From: CAZOEL01 sp964578835
GTDB lineage: Bacteria > Desulfobacterota > Syntrophobacteria > Syntrophobacterales > Syntrophobacteraceae
DNA length: 64,000 nucleotides
Reading direction: 5' to 3'
Assembly (NCBI GenBank): GCA_964578835.1
Contig: CAZOEL010000014.1
Coordinates: forward strand, 31,796 to 95,795
Positions within the stretch are counted from its first letter, which is position 1; every line of letters begins with the position of its first letter. The position numbers were made by a program, and so were the translations under genes. This document shows, in pieces, positions 18,406-25,951 of this stretch. Under the pieces are notes generated by a model. That model was not told the origin of the DNA, made no database searches, and saw only the letters and a list, made by a program, of their open reading frames with translations.

Positions 18406-18948
18406 GTGGTGAATATAGACGAGACGCTTCAGTCTCGAATTCTGCCTCTCAAAATGATGATCTTTGATGTGGACGGGGTGCTGACTGACGGGCGCATCAT
18501 CATCCACGACGATGGCTCGGAGATGAAGGAGTTCGACGTTCAGGACGGCCATGGCGTCAAGCTGCTTCAAAGAACGGGGATCGAAGTGGCGCTGATCACG
18601 GGCCGCTATTGCAAAGCGGTGGAGCATCGCGCGAGAAGCCTCGGGATCTCTCGGGTCTATCAGGACATGAAGATCAAGGTGGAAGCTTATGAGCTGATTC
18701 TTGCTGAAACGGGATTGAGCGATGAGCAGGTGGGTTACATGGGAGACGATCTTATCGATGTGCCCATCATGCGCCGTGCGGGCTTTTCCTGTGCGGTTCC
18801 GAACGCGGTCAGTCATGTTTTCCCTTATGCCCATTATGTTACGAAGGCCGGCGGAGGGCGAGGAGCATGCCGCGAGATCTGTGAGCTGATAATGCTGGTT
18901 CAGGGCTCCTGGGATATGGTGACGGATCGTTACTTCGGGCGATTCTAA
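18406..18948 (+). CDS. kdsC: Kdo-8-phosphate phosphatase (HAD family)
   Basis: The protein of about 180 residues is a short HAD phosphatase without a cap, with motif I IFDVDGVLTDGRI (nucleophile Asp near residue 22), motif II LITGR, Lys in KIKVEAYELI and motif IV YMGDDLIDVPIM. It removes phosphate from Kdo-8-phosphate, acting as a tetramer. Two tandem GTG codons (18406 and 18409) follow AAAGGA; either may be the start. The open frame continues upstream inside kdsA but without homology. The next gene, lptC, is 166 bases away behind a palindrome. Confidence 0.93.
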   Translation: MVNIDETLQSRILPLKMMIFDVDGVLTDGRIIIHDDGSEMKEFDVQDGHGVKLLQRTGIEVALITGRYCKAVEHRARSLGISRVYQDMKIKVEAYELILAETGLSDEQVGYMGDDLIDVPIMRRAGFSCAVPNAVSHVFPYAHYVTKAGGGRGACREICELIMLVQGSWDMVTDRYFGRF

Positions 18949-19029
18949 TTGCGCATGATCCTTTCCCTTTTTCTCTTTATGCCTTCTTCGAGCTGATTTC
19001 TGCTGAATATCCCTTTACAGGCATGGGTG

Positions 19030-19065
19030 TTGCATGTTAGACTATTGTCGTTTCTAATAGTCTAA
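19030..19065 (+). promoter_or_regulatory. Promoter with embedded perfect palindrome upstream of lptC
   Basis: A perfect inverted repeat with 10-base arms (TTAGACTATT at 19037-19046 and its complement at 19056-19065, 9-base loop) lies 50 bases before lptC. It overlaps a plausible promoter, TTGCAT at 19030-19035 and TCTAAT at 19053-19058, spacer 17. No T-run follows, so it is a better candidate for a repressor operator than for a terminator of kdsC. The regulator is unknown. Confidence 0.5.
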
Positions 19066-19114
19066 TTTGACTGGAAATTTTTCCGAGCTTCGGGCCTGTC
19101 GATCTGGGACGGTA

Positions 19115-19702
19115 ATGACCTTGTCACGAAAGATTATACAGATCATGGTGTTGGTGGTGGCGCTGGGGGCGACCGTGGTGCTGGTTCTGGGCATTCTGAA
19201 AGGGACAGCCCGCAAGGATCAGCAGAAGGAACTGGTCAGCGAGGCGCCCGAGGCCGAGATGAAGCTTACGGATATGGAATATACCGAGATGCAGGGTGGA
19301 CGGCGGTTATGGACACTGAAGGCCTCGGAAGCGGAGTATTTTCAGGATGCGCAGAAAACCAGGCTCAAAGCGGTTCATCTCACTTTTTTCTTCGAGAACG
19401 GCGACGTAGCTTATTTAGAAAGCAAAGAGGGCGCGCTCTACGCTGGAACCAAAGATATCGAGCTGTGGGATTCCATCAAGGCCAGTCTGCCGAAAGGATA
19501 TGAATTTACGGCCGATCGCGCCTTTTATGAGCACCAACAGGAAGTCATCCGCTCTGACGATCCCATTCGCGTGAAGGGTGAGGAGATTCAGATGGACGGA
19601 AGCCGGTGGGAATATAAAATTCAGGAACAAAAGGCCGTCGTAGAAGGCGGCGTTCGGGCGACGTTCATGTTTTTGCCCGAGGAAGATGATGCAGGCGAGT
19701 GA
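19115..19702 (+). CDS. lptC: LPS export system protein LptC
   Basis: This bitopic protein has one N-terminal membrane helix (about residues 5-28, IIQIMVLVVALGATVVLVLGIL) and a periplasmic beta-jellyroll with the LptC pattern MKLTDMEYTEMQGGRRLWTLKASEAEYF, then AYLESKEGALYAGTKDIELWDSI. LptC takes lipopolysaccharide from LptB2FG and passes it to LptA. ATG at 19115 is chosen because it starts directly before the membrane anchor; the frame extends 16 codons upstream. The stop overlaps the lptA start as GTGA. Confidence 0.9.
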   Translation: MTLSRKIIQIMVLVVALGATVVLVLGILKGTARKDQQKELVSEAPEAEMKLTDMEYTEMQGGRRLWTLKASEAEYFQDAQKTRLKAVHLTFFFENGDVAYLESKEGALYAGTKDIELWDSIKASLPKGYEFTADRAFYEHQQEVIRSDDPIRVKGEEIQMDGSRWEYKIQEQKAVVEGGVRATFMFLPEEDDAGE

Positions 19703-20319
19703 GAATGATGTCTAAAAAAAGAACCCGATGTGGCTCAATACTTATAGCGTTGTCTTTTGTATCGCTGCTTTCGTTCTGCTTTGCTCTTATCGGATCGGCA
19801 GCGGAGGAGCCTGGTAAGCCGCCTGTGGAAAAGGCGGGCGGTTCCAAAAAGGTCCAAGCCCTCAAGAGCGATTCTCCTCTCCACATTTCCAGCGATAGAT
19901 TGGAAGTCGATCAGCAGAAGAAGATCATTACCTTTGAAGGCCATGTGACGGTGCGGCAAGAAGATATGACCATCACAGGCGCTCGTATGATTGTATACGC
20001 GACCGGCGAGGAGAAGGGTGGAGAAAAGAACAAGGGTGGCGCCGCCAATGCGGATGCCGGCATGATGAAAAAAATAGACCACATCGAAATTCTGGGAGAT
20101 GTGAAGATAACCCAGAGAGATAAGCTGGCGGTGGCGGACAAGGCCGTTTACTACCATAGGGAGCAGAAAGTTGTCCTTCTTGGCAACCCCAGCGTCAGTC
20201 AAGGGAGGGATAAGGTGGCGGGGCGCCTGATCACGCTTTTCCTCGAAGACGGAAGGAGCGTGGTGGAGGGCGGCGAGTCGACGCCCGTTCAGGCGATTCT
20301 TCATCCCAAAAAGGACTGA
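19699..20319 (+). CDS. lptA: Periplasmic LPS-binding protein LptA (OstA-like)
   Basis: The 206-residue protein has an N-terminal signal sequence (IALSFVSLLSFCFALIGSAA) and the OstA/LptA core SPLHISSDRLEVDQQKKIITFEGHVTVRQEDMTITGARMIVY. DGRSVVEGGES closes the repeat. LptA polymerises into the periplasmic bridge for lipopolysaccharide. A Gly-Lys-rich insert (EEKGGEKNKGGAANADAG) lies in the middle, between strands. The GTG start overlaps the lptC stop; the ATG two codons later is an alternative. Confidence 0.9.
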   Translation: MRMMSKKRTRCGSILIALSFVSLLSFCFALIGSAAEEPGKPPVEKAGGSKKVQALKSDSPLHISSDRLEVDQQKKIITFEGHVTVRQEDMTITGARMIVYATGEEKGGEKNKGGAANADAGMMKKIDHIEILGDVKITQRDKLAVADKAVYYHREQKVVLLGNPSVSQGRDKVAGRLITLFLEDGRSVVEGGESTPVQAILHPKKD

Positions 20320-20323
20320 TGTA

Positions 20324-21061
20324 GTGATTCCCGAGCAAAAGAAGCTGATGGTTCGCGACCTGGTGAAGCATTACCATGGTCGATGCGTGGTCGACCGTGT
20401 GGATTTGGAAGTGAAGGAGGGGCAAATTGTCGGCTTGCTCGGTCCGAACGGAGCCGGCAAGTCCACGACCTTCTACAGCGTCGTGGGGATCATTCGCCCC
20501 GATAGCGGGGCCGTTTATCTCAATGGAGAGAATATAGTCGATATTCCCATGTACCTGAGAGCAAGGAAAGGGATTACTTATCTGCCGCAGGAGCCGTCGG
20601 TTTTTCGGAAGCTGACCGTCGAAGAGAATATCATGGCTATATTGGAGACTCTCGACATCAGCAGGCAAGAGCGGCGAAGTAGGCTCCAGGAATTGCTTTC
20701 TGAGCTCAAAATTTCTCACTTGGCAAAAAACAAGGCGGATCGGCTGTCCGGGGGCGAGCGCCGTCGAGTGGAAATCACTCGCGCGCTGGTGACGCAACCG
20801 AGCTTCATCCTTCTGGACGAGCCTTTTGCCGGGATAGATCCCATTGCGGTCATGGAGATTCAGGGAATCATCGAATCGCTCAAAAATAGAGGAATCGGAG
20901 TGCTCATCTCGGATCATAATGTTCGAGAAACCCTTAAAGTATGCGACTGGGCCTACATCATGCACCAGGGGAAGATACTGGAGGCGGGAGACCCGGTCAG
21001 CATTGCTCAAAGTGATTTAGCCCGGCGGACGTATCTGGGCGATCAGTTCAGTTTAGGATAA
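20324..21061 (+). CDS. lptB: LPS export ABC transporter ATPase LptB
   Basis: The 245-residue ATPase has Walker A GPNGAGKST, Q-loop TYLPQEPSVFRKLTVEEN (typical LptB wording), signature LSGGERRRVEI, Walker B FILLDEPFAGIDP and H-loop ISDHNVRETL. It powers extraction of lipopolysaccharide from the inner membrane with LptF and LptG, which are not in the window. The GTG start is four bases after the lptA stop, and rpoN follows 12 bases later, the classical lptB-rpoN arrangement. Confidence 0.96.
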   Translation: MIPEQKKLMVRDLVKHYHGRCVVDRVDLEVKEGQIVGLLGPNGAGKSTTFYSVVGIIRPDSGAVYLNGENIVDIPMYLRARKGITYLPQEPSVFRKLTVEENIMAILETLDISRQERRSRLQELLSELKISHLAKNKADRLSGGERRRVEITRALVTQPSFILLDEPFAGIDPIAVMEIQGIIESLKNRGIGVLISDHNVRETLKVCDWAYIMHQGKILEAGDPVSIAQSDLARRTYLGDQFSLG

Positions 21062-21073
21062 CAGGATAGAACG

Positions 21074-22525
21074 ATGGCGGCGCTCGAGTTAAGGCAACAA
21101 CTGAAATTGAGCCAGCAGCTGATCATGACGCCTCAGCTGCAGCAGGCAATCAAGCTTCTCCAGCTTTCTCGTTTGGAACTTTTGGAGACGATCAACCAGG
21201 AGCTCGAAACCAATCCTCTGCTCGAGGAAACGCAGGAAGAATCGACTGAGGTCGAGATGGAGGAATCGCTCAACAGTGAGGCCATTGCCCAGGAGCCTTT
21301 CCAGGAAGTGGAGGTTTTGGAGAAGGTTCGGGAGGATTTCGACTGGGAGGGCTACCTGGATGAGTATAGCTCGGGAACGCCGGTGCTTGTGGAGACCGAC
21401 CCAAACAAGGAGTGGCCTTCTTTCGACCAGAAGTTGACTTTGGCCGCATCTCTGGAGGAGCACCTGGTATGGCAGCTGCGCCTATCCGGTATGAGCGACG
21501 CCGAAAAGGAAATCGGCGTGCTTGTGATCGGCAACTTGAACGGGGATGGGTACCTGGATGCGACGTTGGATGAGATTGCCGAAATGGCCAAGACAACTGT
21601 CGAGGACATCGAGGAAGTTCTCCACAAAATACATGGCTTCGACCCCATCGGAGTTGCGGCCAGGGATCTCAGAGAGTGTCTGCTGATTCAGGCGAAAGCT
21701 CTGACGCCCCCCAATGATTTGGCGGTGCAGATCATCGAGCACTATCTCCATTATTTGGAGAACAAGAACTACCAGGCTCTGGTTCGAGCGCTCAAGAAAC
21801 AGCCGGATGAGGTGCGGGACGCCATCGATGTCATACTGAGCCTTGATCCTCGCCCCGGGAGCGCCTACAGCGATGAATCCGTCGAGTACGTGAGTCCGGA
21901 TCTGTACGTCATCAATGTGGACGGGGAATTCGTTATTCTGCTGAATGAAGACGGAATGCCGAAGCTCAAGGTGAGCTCGTATTATAAGGAGGCTCTGGGC
22001 GAAGACGCAGGGGTTCCGGCTGATGCGAAAGACTACATTCAAAATAAGCTCAAGTCTGCTGCATGGCTCATTAAAAGCATTCATCAGCGCCAGCGCACCC
22101 TTTACAAAGTCGCTCAAAGCATCGTCAAACTGCAATCGGAATTTTTCGAAAGAGGCGTGGCTCACCTCAGGCCCATGGTGCTGCGGGATGTGGCTGAAGA
22201 TGTCGGAATGCACGAATCGACCATCAGTCGCGTTACCGCTAATAAATACATGCATACCGACCATGGGATTTTTGAGTTGAAATATTTCTTCAACAGTTCC
22301 ATAAATAGCGTCTTGGGAGAGGCTGTCGCTTCTGAAAGCGTCAAAGAGCGGATACGGCAGCTCATAAAAGAAGAAGACGCCTCCAAGCCTTATAGCGATC
22401 AGGATATTGTCGATATCCTGGAGAAGGAGAACATCAGCATCGCCAGGCGCACGGTGGCGAAATACCGTGAAGTTCTGGGAATTCTGCCGTCGAGCAAGCG
22501 AAGAAAATCGTTCTGGAACGGCTGA
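21074..22525 (+). CDS. rpoN: RNA polymerase sigma-54 factor
   Basis: Sigma-54 recognises -24/-12 promoters and needs enhancer-binding activators. The 483-residue protein shows region I (LRQQLKLSQQLIMTPQLQQAIKLLQLSRLEL), an acidic region II (about 50-110), the core-binding domain (GFDPIGVAARDLRECLLIQ), the helix-turn-helix (VAEDVGMHESTISRVTANKYM) and the RpoN box ARRTVAKYRE near the end. It is followed by hpf, ptsN and rapZ, as in many proteobacteria. Confidence 0.97.
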   Translation: MAALELRQQLKLSQQLIMTPQLQQAIKLLQLSRLELLETINQELETNPLLEETQEESTEVEMEESLNSEAIAQEPFQEVEVLEKVREDFDWEGYLDEYSSGTPVLVETDPNKEWPSFDQKLTLAASLEEHLVWQLRLSGMSDAEKEIGVLVIGNLNGDGYLDATLDEIAEMAKTTVEDIEEVLHKIHGFDPIGVAARDLRECLLIQAKALTPPNDLAVQIIEHYLHYLENKNYQALVRALKKQPDEVRDAIDVILSLDPRPGSAYSDESVEYVSPDLYVINVDGEFVILLNEDGMPKLKVSSYYKEALGEDAGVPADAKDYIQNKLKSAAWLIKSIHQRQRTLYKVAQSIVKLQSEFFERGVAHLRPMVLRDVAEDVGMHESTISRVTANKYMHTDHGIFELKYFFNSSINSVLGEAVASESVKERIRQLIKEEDASKPYSDQDIVDILEKENISIARRTVAKYREVLGILPSSKRRKSFWNG

Positions 22526-22590
22526 TGATAGGTCGCCTTATATGCAGTTTTCATCAGTTTTTGGATTCATGATAAAGGAGGATCGTAGCG

Positions 22591-23127
22591 ATGCAAATTA
22601 ACGTGACTTTCCGCCACGTCGATCCGTCGGATGCGCTGAAACAATATGCCGAGGATAAAATTTCCCGGATTAAAAAATATATTGACGAGCCTATCGAAGC
22701 GCATGTGGTTCTCAAAGTCGAAAAATTCCGTCATACCGCGGAAGTGACCATCAACGCCAACGGCCTCATCATCAACGGAACCGAGCAGACCGAAGACATG
22801 TATTCGGCTATTGACATGCTGGCCGACACCATCGAAGGTCAGGTGATCAAGAACAAGGAAAAATTCCGACGCCGAAAAGGCTCGGCGAAGGAATTCGGTT
22901 CGAGAAGCGAGCCTGCCGGAGCGCGCGACCTCGGCGATGATGAGGATCGGAGGATCATCAGAACCGAGCAGGTCTACGCCAAGCCGATGGATATCGATGA
23001 AGCCGTGATGCAGCTGAATATTTCCAACGGTGAGTTCATTGTTTTTTCAAATCGAAACACAAATCAGGTCAATGTCCTCTATCGGCGAAAGGACGGTCAC
23101 TACGGCCTTATAGAGACGGTTATGTAA
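22591..23127 (+). CDS. hpf: Ribosome hibernation promoting factor, long form
   Basis: The 178-residue protein has the S30AE domain (about 1-100; MQINVTFRHVDPSDALKQYAEDKI and VTINANGLIINGTEQTEDMYSAIDMLADTIEGQV). A charged linker leads to the C-terminal dimerisation domain (about 125-178; IIRTEQVYAKPMDIDEAVMQL, FIVFSNRNTNQVNVLYRRKDGHYGLIE). Long HPF forms 100S ribosome dimers in slow growth. AAAGGAGG precedes the ATG. Confidence 0.95.
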   Translation: MQINVTFRHVDPSDALKQYAEDKISRIKKYIDEPIEAHVVLKVEKFRHTAEVTINANGLIINGTEQTEDMYSAIDMLADTIEGQVIKNKEKFRRRKGSAKEFGSRSEPAGARDLGDDEDRRIIRTEQVYAKPMDIDEAVMQLNISNGEFIVFSNRNTNQVNVLYRRKDGHYGLIETVM

Positions 23128-23214
23128 AATAGCCGTGATGTGGACGCTCCAAGTTGTTGATGTGCCGGCGTTTATAGGTCGCTGCTCAAGATTGAGACAG
23201 CATGAGGGGATTGC

Positions 23215-23244
23215 TTGAAAGCTCCAGGCGGCGATAATTATATT
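23215..23244 (+). promoter_or_regulatory. Possible sigma-70 promoter upstream of ptsN
   Basis: TTGAAA at 23215-23220 and TATATT at 23239-23244 have an 18-base spacer in an otherwise empty 185-base gap between hpf and ptsN. The match is fair. The gap suggests that ptsN can be transcribed separately from rpoN-hpf. Confidence 0.35.
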
Positions 23245-23312
23245 CTATTTGCGCTTACAATATCCCATTCCTTATTCCAAGGTCCGCATTCCGCATTTAG
23301 TATGAGGGATTA

Positions 23313-23774
23313 ATGAAAATTCTTGACATACTGGAGAAAGACTCAATTGTTACAGAGCTAAAGGGTGGCACGAAAAAACAGGTGCTGGAAGAGCTCATTG
23401 AAGCATTGGTGGAGCGCAAGCCGCAACTAGACCGTGAAAGGCTGATGAGCGTGTTGCTCGAAAGGGAGCGGTTGGGCAGTACGGGCATCGGCGATGGAAT
23501 CGCTATCCCGCATGGAAAGCTTAAGGACCTGGATCAGCTCACCCTTTCTTTCGGAAAGTCAAGCAGAGGCGTGGACTTCGAATCCATGGACGGTAAGCCG
23601 GTTCACCTTTTTTTCCTTCTTGTCGCCCCCGAAAGCAGTGCTGGAATTCACTTGAGAGCATTGGCGAAAATTGCAAGGCTTTTGAAAAATGGATCGGTGC
23701 GAAAGAGGCTTGGAAATGTCACCAGCCGTGAGGAGATTTATGCGGTCATTGGGGAGGAGGATGAGGATTTCTGA
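23313..23774 (+). CDS. ptsN: PTS EIIA-Ntr regulatory protein
   Basis: The 153-residue protein is a fructose/nitrogen-type EIIA domain with the phosphorylatable histidine in GDGIAIPHGKL (about residue 69) and the preceding RERLGSTGIG. EIIA-Ntr takes part in a regulatory phosphorelay from EI-Ntr and NPr that influences potassium transport and nitrogen-carbon balance. A clear terminator follows directly, so transcription of ptsN and rapZ may be separated. Confidence 0.93.
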   Translation: MKILDILEKDSIVTELKGGTKKQVLEELIEALVERKPQLDRERLMSVLLERERLGSTGIGDGIAIPHGKLKDLDQLTLSFGKSSRGVDFESMDGKPVHLFFLLVAPESSAGIHLRALAKIARLLKNGSVRKRLGNVTSREEIYAVIGEEDEDF

Positions 23775-23798
23775 GCTTGTATGCAATCCGCCCACGGT

Positions 23799-23837
23799 CG
23801 AGGGGAATAGATGCCTTGCATCCCCTCGGTTTTTTTA
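23799..23837 (+). terminator. Rho-independent terminator after ptsN
   Basis: Perfect 8-base arms CGAGGGGA (23799-23806) and TCCCCTCG (23821-23828) with a 14-base loop are followed by GT and a run of T (23830-23837). It lies 24 bases after the ptsN stop and about 130 bases before rapZ. Confidence 0.85.
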
Positions 23838-23967
23838 CTCTCCAATTTTTTGAAACGCCCAACTCAAGACTCGCAATTTTTCTCCTGAAGACACTCCCTT
23901 GCTGCAACGGGACTCTCAGTCCCCTGGGAGGCTCAGCCCTCATGCCCGTGGTCGAGGATCATTCGGA

Positions 23968-24840
23968 ATGGAACGAAAAGTCCATATAGTCATAGTTACG
24001 GGATTGTCCGGTTCTGGAAAGAGTACGGCAATCAAAGCCTTCGAGGATATTGACTACTTTTGCATCGACAATCTTCCCGTGCCGCTTCTGCCCAACTTTC
24101 TCGCCCTTTGTGAGAAGGACATGCCCGATGTGACGAAAATCGCTTTGGGAATAGATATCCGTGAGAGGTCTTTTCTTAAAGACTACGATAAGATTTTTAC
24201 AAATCTCGAAAATAATGGGTACCGCCTCGAGATCATTTTTCTGGAGACTCAAACCGATGTCCTCCAGCGTCGGTACAGCCAAACAAGGCGACTGCACCCC
24301 GTCGCCTCGTCCGACACGTTACTTCTAAAGGCTATTCAGCATGAGCAGGAGCAACTCAAGGCGCTGCGCAATCGCGCTACGCGCATCGTCGATACGGGGT
24401 CCTTTTCCGTGCACCAGTTGAAGGCCATGATAACCCGCTGCTATTCCTCTATAAGTGATAAGGAAAAATTGAGCATCCAGTTGCTCTCTTTCGGATTCAA
24501 ATATGGATTGCCCTTCGAGGCGGATCTTGTGATGGACGTTCGCTTTTTGCCCAATCCGTACTTTGTCGAAGAGCTCAAGCACATGGACGGCTGCTCGGAG
24601 GATGTCGCCTCCTGGGTGCTTCAGTGGCCGCAGGCCGTTGAATTCATAAATGATTATGCTTCTCTCCTCCTGAAGCTCATTCCTTTCTACATCGATGAAG
24701 GAAAACGCTACCTCACCATTGCCGTAGGATGCACGGGAGGAAAGCACCGCTCGGTGGTCTTCGCCGGCAAAATAGCTGACACTTTGAGAGAGCATAACTA
24801 TTATATTAATTTATTCCACCGTGATATCCATCTCGAGTGA
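23968..24840 (+). CDS. rapZ: RNase adapter protein RapZ (nucleotide-binding, YvcJ family)
   Basis: The 290-residue protein has Walker A TGLSGSGKSTAIKAFED, then DNLPVPLLPNFL, GIDIRER, the FLETQTDVLQRRYSQTRRLHPV motif and the C-terminal signature FKYGLPFEADLVMDVRFLPNPY with AVGCTGGKHRSVVFA. In Enterobacteria it controls GlmZ decay and so amino-sugar synthesis; elsewhere it binds nucleotides and regulators. The start at 23968 follows GAGGATC. It overlaps the region of the next gene by only a few bases. Confidence 0.95.
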   Translation: MERKVHIVIVTGLSGSGKSTAIKAFEDIDYFCIDNLPVPLLPNFLALCEKDMPDVTKIALGIDIRERSFLKDYDKIFTNLENNGYRLEIIFLETQTDVLQRRYSQTRRLHPVASSDTLLLKAIQHEQEQLKALRNRATRIVDTGSFSVHQLKAMITRCYSSISDKEKLSIQLLSFGFKYGLPFEADLVMDVRFLPNPYFVEELKHMDGCSEDVASWVLQWPQAVEFINDYASLLLKLIPFYIDEGKRYLTIAVGCTGGKHRSVVFAGKIADTLREHNYYINLFHRDIHLE

Positions 24841-24851
24841 AAGGGGCTCTC

Positions 24852-25286
24852 ATGGCGATGGAAAATCCGAAGGATATCATTGGGATCGTTGCCGTATCGC
24901 ACTGCAATCTGGCGCATGAGATGGTCCACGTGGCGGAGCTGATTGTCGGTCCCTTACCGGCGTGCAAGGCGGTTTCGCTGCTTCCTGACCAGCCCATGGA
25001 AGAAATGGTGAGAATGATCAAGGAGGCCGTCAAAGAAGTTGAGCAGGGCAGCGGGGTTTTGATTCTGACCGATCTTTTCGGGGGCACTCCGGCCAATATA
25101 AGCCTTTCTCTCCTTGGACCGAAAGTGGAAATTATATGCGGAATGAATCTCCCGATGCTCATCAAGCTGGCCGGATGTCGGAAGGGACATGCTCTTAGGG
25201 AAGCGGCGGCATTGGTCAAAGATTACGGCCAACGGCACATTTCCCTGGCAAGCGAGGTGCTTTCTCGGTCCGCGGGCGCATCGTGA
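24852..25286 (+). CDS. PTS mannose-type EIIA domain protein (stand-alone)
   Basis: The protein of about 144 residues matches EIIA-Man: IIGIVAVSHCNLAHEMVHVAELI carries the phosphorylatable His (usual THGNLA, here SHCNLA), and VLILTDLFGGTPANIS is conserved. No EIIB, EIIC, EIID, HPr or EI gene lies nearby, so a regulatory rather than transport role is likely, as for similar proteins after rapZ in other deltaproteobacteria. AAGGGG precedes ATG 24852; a GTG at 24837 overlapping the rapZ stop is an alternative start. Confidence 0.88.
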   Translation: MAMENPKDIIGIVAVSHCNLAHEMVHVAELIVGPLPACKAVSLLPDQPMEEMVRMIKEAVKEVEQGSGVLILTDLFGGTPANISLSLLGPKVEIICGMNLPMLIKLAGCRKGHALREAAALVKDYGQRHISLASEVLSRSAGAS

Positions 25287-25413
25287 AGCCTCCTCAGTCG
25301 GTTGTCGATATCTATTATTAGATCCAACGCGCTCCATACTTTCAACTCAATATAAAGAAAGGCGCGCTTCAGACAAGTTGCCATTCGATCAAGATAACCG
25401 CACTTTGCCGCCC

Positions 25414-25947
25414 ATGATAGCGCCCATGGCTGTGAGGGATATCCCTGCGGTGATGGAAATTGAGAGAGACAGCCAACTCGAGCCTTGGTCGCACGAGGCG
25501 TTTCTCCAGGAGCTTCATCAGCCCGTGTCTTCGTGCTATGTGGCAAGGCTCCCCGAGCGGCTGGATTGGAGCCGACCCAACGGCGGCTCACGCCGCTCGT
25601 TGGGGATAGTTATCGGTTATATCTGTTTTTGGACGGTTGCCGATGAGGTCCAGATTCTCAACTTGGCCACGCACAGATCTTATCGACGAAAGGGCGTTGC
25701 CCGGGCTCTCCTGTCTCATGCTCTCGAGATGGGCTGTGAGCGAAACGCCCGCCTCGCTCTGCTCGAGGTGCGCAAGAGCAACCTTGCCGCGCAGCATCTC
25801 TACATGAGCGCGGGATTCAAGTCCGTTGGAGAGCGTCCCGATTATTATGGCGTACAAAGGGAGCCCGCCGTGCTAATGGAGCTCCAGCTGGAAGATTGGC
25901 GGAAGCTGCATTGGCTATCTAAGATTTCTGGAGCTACAAAGGAATGA
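25414..25947 (+). CDS. rimI: GNAT N-acetyltransferase, RimI-like
   Basis: The protein of about 177 residues has RimI features: PAVMEIERDSQLEPWSHEAFLQEL at the N-terminus, the acetyl-CoA loop HRSYRRKGVARALLSHALE and the C-terminal EVRKSNLAAQHLYMSAGFKSVGERPDYY. RimI acetylates the N-terminus of ribosomal protein S18. An insert of about 20 residues (PERLDWSRPNGGSRRS) separates two strands. The start is uncertain: no ribosome-binding site fits ATG 25414, and an in-frame TTG near 25377 is also possible. Confidence 0.82.
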   Translation: MIAPMAVRDIPAVMEIERDSQLEPWSHEAFLQELHQPVSSCYVARLPERLDWSRPNGGSRRSLGIVIGYICFWTVADEVQILNLATHRSYRRKGVARALLSHALEMGCERNARLALLEVRKSNLAAQHLYMSAGFKSVGERPDYYGVQREPAVLMELQLEDWRKLHWLSKISGATKE

Positions 25948-25951
25948 TTGA

